Assembly (NCBI GenBank): GCA_035416745.1
Contig: DAOLNV010000004.1
Coordinates: 119,083-135,388, forward strand
DNA: 16,306 bases
Direction of reading: 5' to 3'
From: Candidatus Hydrogenedentota bacterium
GTDB lineage: Bacteria > Hydrogenedentota > Hydrogenedentia > Hydrogenedentales > SLHB01
The translations under genes and the position numbers were made by a program. Positions 7,284 through 14,654 of the stretch are shown piece after piece. The notes beneath the pieces are model-generated. The model made no database searches, had not been told where the DNA came from, and was given only the letters and a program-made list of their open reading frames with translations. Position 1 is the stretch's first letter. The number at the start of each line of letters is the position of its first letter.

Positions 7284-8714
7284 ATGGAACGCTCACATCG
7301 ATACGAAGGACTCATCGAGGTCAGCAGGATGGCGGTCCCTATCGTGTTCGGGCAGCTTTCGTATGTCTTGATGCAGTTCGCCGACCAAGTCATGGTTTCC
7401 CGGCTTGGAACCGAGCAGTTGGCCGCCACGGCTCCGGCGGGATTGTGGTTCTTTATTTTCTCCACGTTTTTCCTTGGAATATCAGGGTGCGTGTCGACGT
7501 TTGCCGCGCAGAGCCTCGGGCGGGGCGAAAAGGAACAAGGCGCGAGCTACGCATGGCAGGGGGTGTATATCGGTTTGGCCGGCGGCGTTTTCGGCATGGC
7601 CGTATGGCCGTTTGCCGACGACCTGTTCGGTCTGATGGGCCACACGCCGGAGGTCACCCGGCTCGAGGTCCAGTATTTCCAGATCCGGATGGCCGGATTC
7701 GTGTTCATGTGTTGGCCGGCAGCGCTGACGTCGTTCTTCCAGGCGGTGAACCGTCCCAGTGTGCCGATGTACGCGGCCTGGTTCGCCAACGGCATCAACT
7801 TGGTTCTCAACTACCTCCTCATCTATGGCAAGTTCGGATTTCCGCGGATGGAAGTGGCGGGGGCGGCATGGGCCACGGTAATCGCCATGGGCGTGCAGAC
7901 CGTGATACTGCAAGCGTTGTTTCTGTCGAAGTCGCTGGACCGGGAATTCCAGACGCGGTCGCGGTACGTTTTCAACTGGCAGAAGGTGCGTGAGCTGGTG
8001 CGTATAGGGTGGCCCGCGGGCTTGAGTTTCTTCCTTGATGTTTTCAATTGGGGTGTGTTCACCAGCCTTCTCGTGGGACGTTGTGGAGAAGTTCAAATGG
8101 CGGCGCACAATGTGGCCATCAATTTCCTGCATCTCGCGTTTATGCCCGCGGTCGGGCTGAATCACGCCGTCGCCCCCATCGTGGGACAATGGATTGGCCG
8201 GGGCAACATCCCCATGGCCAAGACCCGCACGCATACGGCGATCAAGATTGCCATCTGCTACATGACGGCGGCGGGACTGTGTTTCGCCATATTCGCCAAG
8301 CCCCTGACCCGCGTTTTTTTCAGCACGGACCCGCAGGTTGTCGAGATTGCAGCGGTGATCCTGATTCTGGCCGCGTGTTACCAGGCCTTTGACGCGGTCA
8401 ACATCGTCGTATTGGGCGCGTTGCGGGGCGCGGGCGATACGCGCTGGGTGATGTGGGTGATGTCCTTGGCGTCGTATTGCGTGTTTCTGCCTCTTGCGGC
8501 GTTTCTGTGCATGGGCGAAGTGCCGGTATCGCGTATTCCGGGAATCCCGGCCGGTTGGGACCTCCCAGGACTGGGGTGGGAGGCGAAGGGGGCGTGGCTG
8601 GGCGCCACTATCTATACTATCGGGCTGAGCGGACTCCTTTTCTGGCGGTTTCACGGCGAACGGTGGCGCGACATCAAGATTTTCGAGAAAGACCGCGTAT
8701 CCGTTCCCGAGTAG
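7284..8714 (+). CDS. MATE-family multidrug/organic-cation efflux transporter
   Basis: This 476-residue inner-membrane protein has about twelve hydrophobic segments in two homologous halves. MATE hallmarks are MAVPIVFGQL (16-25) and M-FAD-VMVSRLGTEQLAA (30-48) in the first half. The second half has GWPAGLSFFLDV (242-253) and QMAAHNVAINFLHLAFMPAVGLNHAVAPIVGQWIGRG (271-307). The family signature VLGALRGAGDTRW is at 377-388. Family members (NorM/DinF type) export cationic compounds by Na+ or H+ antiport; the substrate is not predictable. The loop between the last two membrane segments (about 411-435) is longer than in NorM. The ATG at 7284 lacks a clear ribosome site; the next in-frame ATG (7329) would remove the residues leading into the first membrane helix, so 7284 is preferred. 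It is transcribed alone, away from the minus-strand block. Confidence 0.93.
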   Translation: MERSHRYEGLIEVSRMAVPIVFGQLSYVLMQFADQVMVSRLGTEQLAATAPAGLWFFIFSTFFLGISGCVSTFAAQSLGRGEKEQGASYAWQGVYIGLAGGVFGMAVWPFADDLFGLMGHTPEVTRLEVQYFQIRMAGFVFMCWPAALTSFFQAVNRPSVPMYAAWFANGINLVLNYLLIYGKFGFPRMEVAGAAWATVIAMGVQTVILQALFLSKSLDREFQTRSRYVFNWQKVRELVRIGWPAGLSFFLDVFNWGVFTSLLVGRCGEVQMAAHNVAINFLHLAFMPAVGLNHAVAPIVGQWIGRGNIPMAKTRTHTAIKIAICYMTAAGLCFAIFAKPLTRVFFSTDPQVVEIAAVILILAACYQAFDAVNIVVLGALRGAGDTRWVMWVMSLASYCVFLPLAAFLCMGEVPVSRIPGIPAGWDLPGLGWEAKGAWLGATIYTIGLSGLLFWRFHGERWRDIKIFEKDRVSVPE

Positions 8715-8715
8715 G

Positions 8716-8738
8716 CGCCGGCCACGGGCGGCCAGGCG
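8716..8738 (+). terminator. Possible terminator hairpin after the MATE gene
   Basis: CGCCGGCC (8716-8723), loop ACGGGC, GGCC (8730-8733), a bulged A and GGCG (8735-8738) form an eight-pair GC stem directly after the MATE stop codon. Only TTGTAAT follows rather than a T-run, so it would be a weak or factor-assisted terminator. Confidence 0.4.
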
Positions 8739-8764
8739 TTGTAATCCCACGTTGCTGCAACAGT

Positions 8765-8794
8765 TTGCGCTGTTGGTCCGAAATATGCTAAACT
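8765..8794 (+). promoter_or_regulatory. Promoter for the rpsB operon
   Basis: TTGCGC (8765-8770) is followed after 18 bases by TAAACT (8789-8794), preceded by TG one base before it (an extended -10). Transcription would begin near 8801, just before the structured leader. An inverted repeat CAACAG/CTGTTG (8758-8763 and 8770-8775) surrounds the -35 and might bind a regulator, or may be chance. Confidence 0.55.
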
Positions 8795-8814
8795 CCGCCG
8801 ATTCCAAATTCACA

Positions 8815-8886
8815 GGGGTTCCCTATCCCCGGATAGGCATGGACAGGGTGCCCGGTTATGAGACCGGGTCAGCCATCAAGAACCCC
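8815..8886 (+). ncRNA. Structured 5' leader of rpsB (three-way junction), candidate autoregulatory element
   Basis: GGGGTTC (8815-8821) pairs with GAACCCC (8880-8886) to close a multibranch structure. Inside are CCTATC/GATAGG (8822-8827 and 8832-8837, CCCG loop), stacked directly on the outer helix, and CCCGGT/ACCGGG (8851-8856 and 8863-8868, TATGAG loop). The rpsB ribosome site AAGGAG (8901-8906) follows 14 bases later. Leaders of rpsB operons are known to be bound by S2 for feedback control in other bacteria. That this RNA does the same is inference from position and pairing. Confidence 0.55.
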
Positions 8887-8914
8887 GAGGCGCAACCCGA
8901 AAGGAGTACGGACG

Positions 8915-9754
8915 ATGACAGCCGTCACCATGAAGAACCTTCTCGAGGCCGGTATCCACTTCGGCCACCAAACACGCCGTTGGAACCCGAAGATGAAGAA
9001 GTATATCTTCGGCGCGCGCAACGGTATCTACATCATCGATTTGCAGAAGACCTTGCGCCAACTCAACCGGGCCCGGTCGTTCGTTCGTGAAGCCGTTGCC
9101 GCTGGCGGCCACGTGCTGTTCGTGGGCACGAAGCGCCAGGCCCAGGAAATCATCCAGCGCGAAGCCGAGCGGTGCGGCATGTACTATGTCAATAACCGCT
9201 GGCTGGGCGGCACCCTCACCAACTACGAGACGATCCAGGTGAGCATCCGCAATCTCCAGAAACTCGAAGACATGGAATCCAGCGGGGAACTGGAGAAGTT
9301 CAGCAAGAAAGAGGCGGCGCGCATGCGTAAGCAAAAGGCGCGCCTCGCGAAGTATCTCGATGGCATCAAGAACATGCCCGGCGTTCCGCAAGTCATGTTC
9401 GTCATCGACACGCGTCGCGAGGATATCGCCGTGAATGAAGCCCGGCGTCTGAATATCCCCTGCATCGGCATTGTTGACACAAACTCGGATCCGGACGTGG
9501 TGTCTTTCCCGATTCCGGGCAACGACGACGCTATCCGCGCCGTCGGCTTGTTCTGCTCGGTCATCGCTGACGCGGTGATCGAGGGTAAAGCCGAGAGCGA
9601 AAAATACGTCGTGCCCAAGGCGGCCCCGGCCAAAGCCGCCATGCATACTCCGGAGGCGGAACAAGAGGAACTCGAGGAAAAAGCCGCCGGTGGCGAGGAC
9701 GAAGACGCTGAAGAAGAATCGGAATTCCAAGAGTACGACGAAGAGCATGAATAG
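8915..9754 (+). CDS. rpsB: 30S ribosomal protein S2
   Basis: The 279-residue product is a typical S2: MKNLLEAGIHFGHQTRRWNPKM (6-27), YIFGARNGIYIIDLQKT (30-46), VLFVGTKRQAQE (67-78), NNRWLGGTLTN (93-103), MPGVPQVMFVIDTRREDIAVNEA (134-156), GIVDTNSDPD (165-174) and IPGNDDAIRAV (180-190). S2 binds the 30S head-body junction through S1 and 16S rRNA. ATG 8915 is chosen over an in-frame upstream ATG at 8858 because AAGGAG lies eight bases before it and the S2 N-terminus begins there; the upstream ATG lies in the hairpin-forming leader. The C-terminus (about 226-279) is a long, very acidic tail of mainly Glu, Asp and Ala, longer than the E. coli end. It is the first gene of the rpsB-tsf-pyrH-frr run. 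Confidence 0.98.
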   Translation: MTAVTMKNLLEAGIHFGHQTRRWNPKMKKYIFGARNGIYIIDLQKTLRQLNRARSFVREAVAAGGHVLFVGTKRQAQEIIQREAERCGMYYVNNRWLGGTLTNYETIQVSIRNLQKLEDMESSGELEKFSKKEAARMRKQKARLAKYLDGIKNMPGVPQVMFVIDTRREDIAVNEARRLNIPCIGIVDTNSDPDVVSFPIPGNDDAIRAVGLFCSVIADAVIEGKAESEKYVVPKAAPAKAAMHTPEAEQEELEEKAAGGEDEDAEEESEFQEYDEEHE

Positions 9755-9816
9755 CCAGAGAGGACCCTTGAAACCTCTGCGCGGCGCTCAGACAGCATAA
9801 AGGAGAATAGTGGACG

Positions 9817-10446
9817 ATGGGAGTAACGGCAAAAGACGTGAAGGAACTGCGCGAAGCAACCGGCGCCGGCATGATGGACTGCAAGAAAGCGCTTCAGGAG
9901 TGTGACGGCGATTTCGATAAGGCGGCAAACTGGCTTCGGGAGAAGGGTATTGCCTCCGCGGCGAAACGGCAGGATCGCGAAGCAAAAGAGGGCTCGGTAG
10001 CCTCCTATATTCACATGGGCGGCAAGATCGGCGTGCTGGTCGAGGTGAATTGCGAAACGGACTTCGTGGCGCGCGGCGAACTCTTCCAGGAGTTCTGCAA
10101 GAACGTGTGCCTGCAGATCTGCTCGACCGCCCCGCGGTGGGTGCGCCGCGACGAGGCCACCCCCGAGGAAATCGAGGCGGAAAAGGCGATTTACGCGGTG
10201 CAGGCCAAGGAATCCGGCCGGCCGGAGACTGTGCAGCAGAAAATCGTCGAGGGCAAGCTCAACAAGTGGTTGAAAGAGAACAGCCTGCTTGACCAGGAAT
10301 TCGTCAAGAATCCCGATGTGACGATCGAGGAATTGATGAAGGAATTGAGCGGCAAGATCGGCGAAAAGATCGACATTCGGCGATTCGCCCGGTTTCAACT
10401 GGGTGAAGCTATCGATGGCAGGAAGCCGGCTGGGGATGAGGAGTAA
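9817..10446 (+). CDS. tsf: Elongation factor Ts, short form
   Basis: EF-Ts recycles EF-Tu by releasing GDP. The N-terminal UBA-like domain is clear: VKELREATGAGMMDCKKAL (8-26), then FDKAANWLREKGI (33-45). The core contains VEVNCETDFVAR (76-87 region; TDFVAR at 81-86), the loop that contacts EF-Tu. At 209 residues it is the short, single-core-domain type, as in Thermus and Thermotoga, rather than the roughly 283-residue E. coli form. AAGGAG (9800-9805) lies 11 bases before the ATG. It is 62 bases after rpsB and five before pyrH, the conserved order for these genes. Confidence 0.97.
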   Translation: MGVTAKDVKELREATGAGMMDCKKALQECDGDFDKAANWLREKGIASAAKRQDREAKEGSVASYIHMGGKIGVLVEVNCETDFVARGELFQEFCKNVCLQICSTAPRWVRRDEATPEEIEAEKAIYAVQAKESGRPETVQQKIVEGKLNKWLKENSLLDQEFVKNPDVTIEELMKELSGKIGEKIDIRRFARFQLGEAIDGRKPAGDEE

Positions 10447-10451
10447 GGCGC

Positions 10452-11171
10452 GTGCCTGACCCGGCCTACAAACGCGTGTTGTTGAAACTGAGCGGCCAGG
10501 CGCTCGAGCCCAGCCGCGGGGTGGGCATTGATTTCAAAACCATCGGCCTGTTTTGCGATGAGATCGCCGAGGCGCACGCGCTCGGCGTCGAGTTGGGACT
10601 GGTCGTTGGCGGCGGAAACATCTACCGCGGCGCGCAAGGCGTGGCGCAGGGGCCCGACCGCCCGACGGGCGACTACATGGGCATGCTGGCCACGGTCATC
10701 AACGCCCTGGCCATCCAGGCGATGCTCGAGAACAAAGGCGTGACGACACGCGTCATGACGGCGATCGAGATGCGCGGAGTCGCGGAACCCTATATCCGGC
10801 GCCGGGCGTTGCGGCACCTCGAGAAAGGCCGCGTGGTAATCTTCGGCGCGGGCACGGGCAATCCTTTTTTCACTACGGATACGGCTGCGGCGCTTCGCGC
10901 CAGCGAGATCAGCGCGGAAATCCTCTTCAAAGCGACCAAGGTGGACGGGGTGTACGATGCGGACCCGGTAAAGAACCCTTCGGCAACGTTGTACCGGGAA
11001 CTGTCGTATACGGAAGCGCTCGCGCGCAATCTCCGCGTCATGGATGCGACAGCCATCTCGCTGTGCCGCGAGAACAAGCTTCCCATACTGGTTTTCAATC
11101 TGACCAGGCCGGGCAGTATCATGAAAGCGCTCCAGGGCGAACGCATAGGCACGCTGGTGAAAGGAGATTGA
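10452..11171 (+). CDS. pyrH: Uridylate (UMP) kinase
   Basis: This cytoplasmic amino-acid-kinase-fold enzyme phosphorylates UMP to UDP with ATP. The 239 residues match the family. Motifs are KRVLLKLSGQAL (7-18, phosphate loop), GLVVGGGNIYRG (49-60), DYMGMLATVINALA (74-87), VIFGAGTGNPFFTTDTAAALRA (129-150), KATKVDGVYDADP (160-172) and VMDATAISLCREN (196-208). The start is GTG at 10452, five bases after the tsf stop, with a GAGGAG ribosome site inside the end of tsf. It is transcribed with rpsB, tsf and frr. Confidence 0.98.
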   Translation: MPDPAYKRVLLKLSGQALEPSRGVGIDFKTIGLFCDEIAEAHALGVELGLVVGGGNIYRGAQGVAQGPDRPTGDYMGMLATVINALAIQAMLENKGVTTRVMTAIEMRGVAEPYIRRRALRHLEKGRVVIFGAGTGNPFFTTDTAAALRASEISAEILFKATKVDGVYDADPVKNPSATLYRELSYTEALARNLRVMDATAISLCRENKLPILVFNLTRPGSIMKALQGERIGTLVKGD

Positions 11172-11174
11172 CAC

Positions 11175-11732
11175 ATGTCACACGAACTCGAGAAAGAAGC
11201 CCAAAGCAAGATGGAAAAAAGCGCGGAGGCGTTCGCGCACGAACTCTCTACCATTCGGACGGGCCGCGCATCCGTCGCGCTGTTGGACTCCATCGAGGTC
11301 GAGGCATACGGCACCAGGATGAAACTGAACCAGATGGCCAACGTAGCGGCTCCTGAACCCCGCCTGCTGCTGATAACTCCGTGGGACAAGTCGCAGGTGG
11401 GAGCGATTGAGAAAGCGATCCTGGCGTCGCCCCTGAATCTGACGCCCAGCAACGACGGCCACGTGATCCGCATTCCCATCCCGCAACTTACCGAAGAGCG
11501 CCGAAAAGACCTGGTGAAACTGGTGGGCAAACTGGCGGAAGAAGCCCGGATCGCCGTGCGCAATGTGCGGCGCTACGTGATCGACGAGGTCAAGAAGCGC
11601 CAGAAAGACGGCGATATCCCCGAAGACGACGCGCACAAGCTGACCGAGCAGCTGCAGAAAGTCACCGATCATCATATCGAGAAAATTGACGAGATGCTCA
11701 AGGCCAAAGAGGCCGAGATCATGGAAGTATAG
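11175..11732 (+). CDS. frr: Ribosome recycling factor
   Basis: With EF-G, this factor splits post-termination ribosomes. The 185 residues equal the usual length. Motifs are ELSTIRTGRASVALLD (23-38), VEAYGTRMKLNQMANV (42-57), WDKSQVGAIEKAILASPLNL (70-89), RIPIPQLTEERRKDLVK (99-115) and VRRYVIDEVKK (131-141). The long three-helix-bundle helices are evident at both ends. AAGGAG (11161-11166) sits eight bases before the ATG, inside the end of pyrH, which ends three bases before frr starts. A strong terminator follows, so frr is the last gene of the main rpsB transcript. Confidence 0.98.
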   Translation: MSHELEKEAQSKMEKSAEAFAHELSTIRTGRASVALLDSIEVEAYGTRMKLNQMANVAAPEPRLLLITPWDKSQVGAIEKAILASPLNLTPSNDGHVIRIPIPQLTEERRKDLVKLVGKLAEEARIAVRNVRRYVIDEVKKRQKDGDIPEDDAHKLTEQLQKVTDHHIEKIDEMLKAKEAEIMEV

Positions 11733-11767
11733 GCTCATGACCCGCCACCCCAACTGAACGAATCTTT

Positions 11768-11812
11768 GCCGCGGAGAGTTGGGCTGTCTCTGACTCTCCG
11801 CGGCTTTGTTTT
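11768..11812 (+). terminator. Intrinsic terminator after frr
   Basis: GCCGCGGAGAGT (11768-11779) and ACTCTCCGCGGC (11793-11804) form a perfect 12-base-pair stem with a 13-base loop, followed by TTTGTTTT (11805-11812). This is a classic Rho-independent terminator ending the rpsB-tsf-pyrH-frr transcript, 35 bases after the frr stop. It precedes uppS on the same strand and may act as a partial terminator for the downstream genes. Confidence 0.9.
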
Positions 11813-11827
11813 GGCCGGGACCCGGCC
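11813..11827 (+). repeat. Short GC palindrome after the frr terminator
   Basis: GGCCGGG and CCCGGCC around a central A form a 15-base palindrome, immediately after the terminator T-run and 33 bases before the uppS ATG. Its role is not evident. Confidence 0.45.
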
Positions 11828-11860
11828 AGCGGCGGACAGGCAAGAAGACTTGGGTGTGAA

Positions 11861-12580
11861 ATGCGCGACCTGGACATGACACGGCTGCCCCAGCATATCG
11901 CCATCATCATGGACGGCAACGGGCGGTGGGCTGAGAAGCATGGCGTGTCCCTTGCGGAAGGGCATGAGGCCGGCGCCAAGAGCGTGCGCGCGGCCATCAA
12001 GGCTTGCCGCGAACTCCACCGCGTGAAAGTGTTGTCGCTGTATGCCTTTTCGACGGAGAACTGGCGCCGGTCGCGGGTCGAGGTCAATGCATTGTTCCGG
12101 TTGCTGAGCAAGTACGTTCGCCTGGAACTGGAGAACATTCACAAGGAAGATATCCGGGTAACGATCATGGGCCGGCGCGAAGGCCTCTCGGAGCGCGTTG
12201 TGGCGGACCTCGATCACTGCGAGCAACTCACGCGCCACAACAAATCCATGACGGTCAACGTCGCCGTCAACTACGGGGGGCGCGGGGAGATCGCGGATAC
12301 GGCGCGCCGGCTGGCCGTTGATGCCGCAACGGGCGCGTTACGGACGGAAGACATCGACGAGGATGCTTTTTCGCGGCGGCTGTACGTCCCCGGCCTTCCG
12401 GACGTCGACCTGCTGATTCGCACGAGCGGCGAGATGCGGTTGAGCAACTTCATGCTGTGGCAGGTGTCCTACGCGGAGATTGTATCCCTCGGCGTGTTGT
12501 GGCCGGATTTCAGGAAACGGCATCTCCTCGACGCCATCGCGCGCTACCAGCGGCGCCAGCGCCGGTTCGGAGGACGCTGA
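11861..12580 (+). CDS. uppS: Isoprenyl transferase (undecaprenyl diphosphate synthase)
   Basis: This cis-prenyltransferase extends farnesyl diphosphate with isopentenyl diphosphate to make the C55 carrier for peptidoglycan and other envelope polymers. The 239 residues are typical. Motifs are HIAIIMDGNGRWA (12-24; catalytic Asp18), GHEAGAKSV (34-42), LYAFSTENWRRS (60-71), VNYGGRGEI (136-144), then DLLIRTSGEMRLSNFMLWQ and SYAEIVSLGVLWPDF near residues 186-220. The start is uncertain: ATG 11861 and ATG 11876 both lack a clear ribosome site, and 11861 keeps five more residues. No convincing promoter is visible after the frr terminator. cdsA follows after three bases. Confidence 0.96.
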   Translation: MRDLDMTRLPQHIAIIMDGNGRWAEKHGVSLAEGHEAGAKSVRAAIKACRELHRVKVLSLYAFSTENWRRSRVEVNALFRLLSKYVRLELENIHKEDIRVTIMGRREGLSERVVADLDHCEQLTRHNKSMTVNVAVNYGGRGEIADTARRLAVDAATGALRTEDIDEDAFSRRLYVPGLPDVDLLIRTSGEMRLSNFMLWQVSYAEIVSLGVLWPDFRKRHLLDAIARYQRRQRRFGGR

Positions 12581-12583
12581 ACG

Positions 12584-13420
12584 ATGGCGAAAGGAAGCAA
12601 GCTGCTGGCGCGGAGTGTGACCGGTCTCGTTGCGTTGGCCATATTCATGACGCTCATCTGGACGCCCGGCTTGAGGCTGCTGCTCACGCTGTTCATCGGG
12701 GCACTGAGCGCAGTCGGCCTTTTCGAATACTACGCTATGGTGCGCGCGCGAAAGATCTCTCCGGAGACCATCGGCGGCATGCTCGCAGGCACCTGCGTGG
12801 CCATGAGCGGCCATTTCGGCGACGCCGTAACGACCAACTTTGCTCTGTTTGGCGGCTGCGTGCTGGTTTCGGCGCTGCACATCGTTCGCGGCTGCCATTC
12901 GGTGGCCGGCCTGTCGAGTTCGGTGTTTGGCGTGTTCTACATCGGGTGGTTCGGCGCGCATGTTCCAATGATGCAAAGCCTGCCCGGCGTCGGGCCCGGC
13001 CTGGTAACGACGCTGTTTGTGGCCGTGATTCTGACGGATACGGCCGCGTTCTTCGTGGGGTCGTCCATTGGAAAGCACAAGATGGCTCCGAAGGTGAGTC
13101 CGAACAAGACATGGGAGGGCGCATTCGGGGGATTGTTTTGCGCCGTGGCAGGCACGGCGGCGCTCTGGTATCTGAGGGAGCGCGCGGGCATGACCGCCCT
13201 GCCGGATTGGTCTCTGTGGCGATACACGCACGCGGGAATCCTGGTCTCGATCGTCGCCCAGATTGGCGACCTGACGGAATCGTGTATCAAACGCGACGCC
13301 GGCGTGAAGGATTCGGGCAACTTCTTTCCGGGGCACGGCGGAGTGCTGGACCGCACCGACGGTTTTCTGTTCGCGGCCCCGGTTCTATATTATCTCGTAA
13401 CGCCGTTCTGTGCAGGCTGA
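12584..13420 (+). CDS. cdsA: Phosphatidate cytidylyltransferase (CDP-diacylglycerol synthase)
   Basis: This integral inner-membrane enzyme makes CDP-diacylglycerol from CTP and phosphatidate, the branch point of phospholipid synthesis. The 278 residues contain about eight hydrophobic segments. TDTAAFF-GSSIGKHKMAPKVSPNKTWEG (151-179) and the full family signature (S233-x-x-KR, K242-D243, FPGHGGVLDRTD at 248-259) are present. GGAGG lies ten bases before the ATG, within the end of uppS, indicating coupled expression. In many bacteria dxr and rseP come next; here prfB follows after 40 bases. Confidence 0.97.
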   Translation: MAKGSKLLARSVTGLVALAIFMTLIWTPGLRLLLTLFIGALSAVGLFEYYAMVRARKISPETIGGMLAGTCVAMSGHFGDAVTTNFALFGGCVLVSALHIVRGCHSVAGLSSSVFGVFYIGWFGAHVPMMQSLPGVGPGLVTTLFVAVILTDTAAFFVGSSIGKHKMAPKVSPNKTWEGAFGGLFCAVAGTAALWYLRERAGMTALPDWSLWRYTHAGILVSIVAQIGDLTESCIKRDAGVKDSGNFFPGHGGVLDRTDGFLFAAPVLYYLVTPFCAG

Positions 13421-13460
13421 CGGGCCCGAGGACAGCGGCGATTGGTGAAGGAAACACGGA

Positions 13461-14573
13461 ATGTACGAAGAAGAAGCGCAACTACTGGCGGAGTATTCAG
13501 AGCGTTTGCAGGAGCTTCGCAAGTGTCTCCATGTCGATGCGACAAAGGCCACGATTGCACAGCTCCAGAACGAGATGGCCAAGCCGGGGTTCTGGGACGA
13601 GCCTGAGAAGGCCCAGAAGCTCCTCCAGCAGCTCAAGAGCCACAAGTCCATCGTCGAGGCCCCCGACGCGCTCCGGCGCGAACTGGACGACGCCCTGGTG
13701 CTGGTCGAACTGGGCCAGGCCGAGGGGGATCCTTCCATAAGCGGCGAGATCGCGCAGCTCGCCCAGGACCTGTCGAAAAAGCTCGAGCAGCTCGAGTTGA
13801 CCAGTCTTTTCATGGATCCCCGCGATTCGAGACCCGCCCTGGTTAACATCCATCCCGGCGCGGGCGGAACCGAATCGTGCGATTGGGCTTCGATGCTCTA
13901 CCGCATGATCATTCGATATTGCGAGCGTCAGGAATTCGATGTGGAACTTGCCGACTACATCCCCGGCGACGAGGCCGGGCTTAAGAGCGCCACCCTGCGG
14001 GTCGAAGGGCCTTTCGCATACGGCAAACTCAAATCGGAAGAAGGCGTGCACCGGCTGGTGCGTATCTCGCCCTTCGACGCCAACAGCCGCCGGCACACGT
14101 CGTTCGCGGCCATCGAGATCGTGCCCGAGTTTGAGGACGATGCCCCCATCGAGATCAAGGAAGAAGACCTGAAAATGGACGTATTCAAGTCGAGCGGTCC
14201 CGGCGGGCAGAAAGTGAACAAGACAAGTTCGGCAGTACGCCTGACCCATCTGCCGACGGGGCTCGTGGTGGCGTGCCAGATCGAGCGTTCCCAGCACCGC
14301 AACCGCGAAACGGCCCTCCAGATGTTGAAAGCAAAACTATACGACATCGAATTGAAGAAAAAGGAAGAGGAGGCAATGGCGCACCGCGAAGATCAGCAGG
14401 ACGTCGCCTGGGGAAGCCAGATCCGGAGCTACGTACTGCATCCCTACCAGATGGTGAAAGACCACCGCACCGACGTCCAGATCGGAAACATCGACGCCGT
14501 GCTGGACGGAGACCTCGACGAACTGGTGGAGGCGTTTCTCAAGTGGAACCTGAAACGCCACAGAAGCAATTAG
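13461..14573 (+). CDS. prfB: Peptide chain release factor 2 (RF2), uninterrupted frame
   Basis: RF2 reads UGA and UAA stop codons and triggers peptide release. The 370 residues match E. coli RF2. The RF2-specific SPF tripeptide is at 203-205 (VRISPFD), and the catalytic GGQ is at 248-250 (SSGPGGQKVNKTSSAVR). Other conserved stretches are HPGAGGTESCDWASML (131-146), EEGVHRLVR (193-201), RRHTSF (210-215) and WGSQIRSYVL (317-326). Where E. coli has the in-frame UGA at codon 26, this gene reads through LRKCLHVDA with no stop, so the autoregulatory +1 frameshift is absent. The ribosome site is AAGG at about ten bases. It is followed by lysS, the common prfB-lysS pairing. Confidence 0.97.
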   Translation: MYEEEAQLLAEYSERLQELRKCLHVDATKATIAQLQNEMAKPGFWDEPEKAQKLLQQLKSHKSIVEAPDALRRELDDALVLVELGQAEGDPSISGEIAQLAQDLSKKLEQLELTSLFMDPRDSRPALVNIHPGAGGTESCDWASMLYRMIIRYCERQEFDVELADYIPGDEAGLKSATLRVEGPFAYGKLKSEEGVHRLVRISPFDANSRRHTSFAAIEIVPEFEDDAPIEIKEEDLKMDVFKSSGPGGQKVNKTSSAVRLTHLPTGLVVACQIERSQHRNRETALQMLKAKLYDIELKKKEEEAMAHREDQQDVAWGSQIRSYVLHPYQMVKDHRTDVQIGNIDAVLDGDLDELVEAFLKWNLKRHRSN

Positions 14574-14654
14574 GAGACGAACGGGAGACGTCAGGAGCCC
14601 ATCCGGAAAATGACAGCAGGGCGCTCCGAAAACCGCCGTAACAGGGAACAGGAC

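Noticed and set aside
7482..8813. A 443-codon minus-strand frame opposite the MATE gene
   Set aside because: Its composition is rich in Arg and His with no hydrophobic segments, whereas the plus strand encodes a clear membrane transporter.
8839..9090. Small upstream frame starting at ATG 8839 in the rpsB leader
   Set aside because: It has no ribosome site, runs far into rpsB in another frame and lies within the folded leader.
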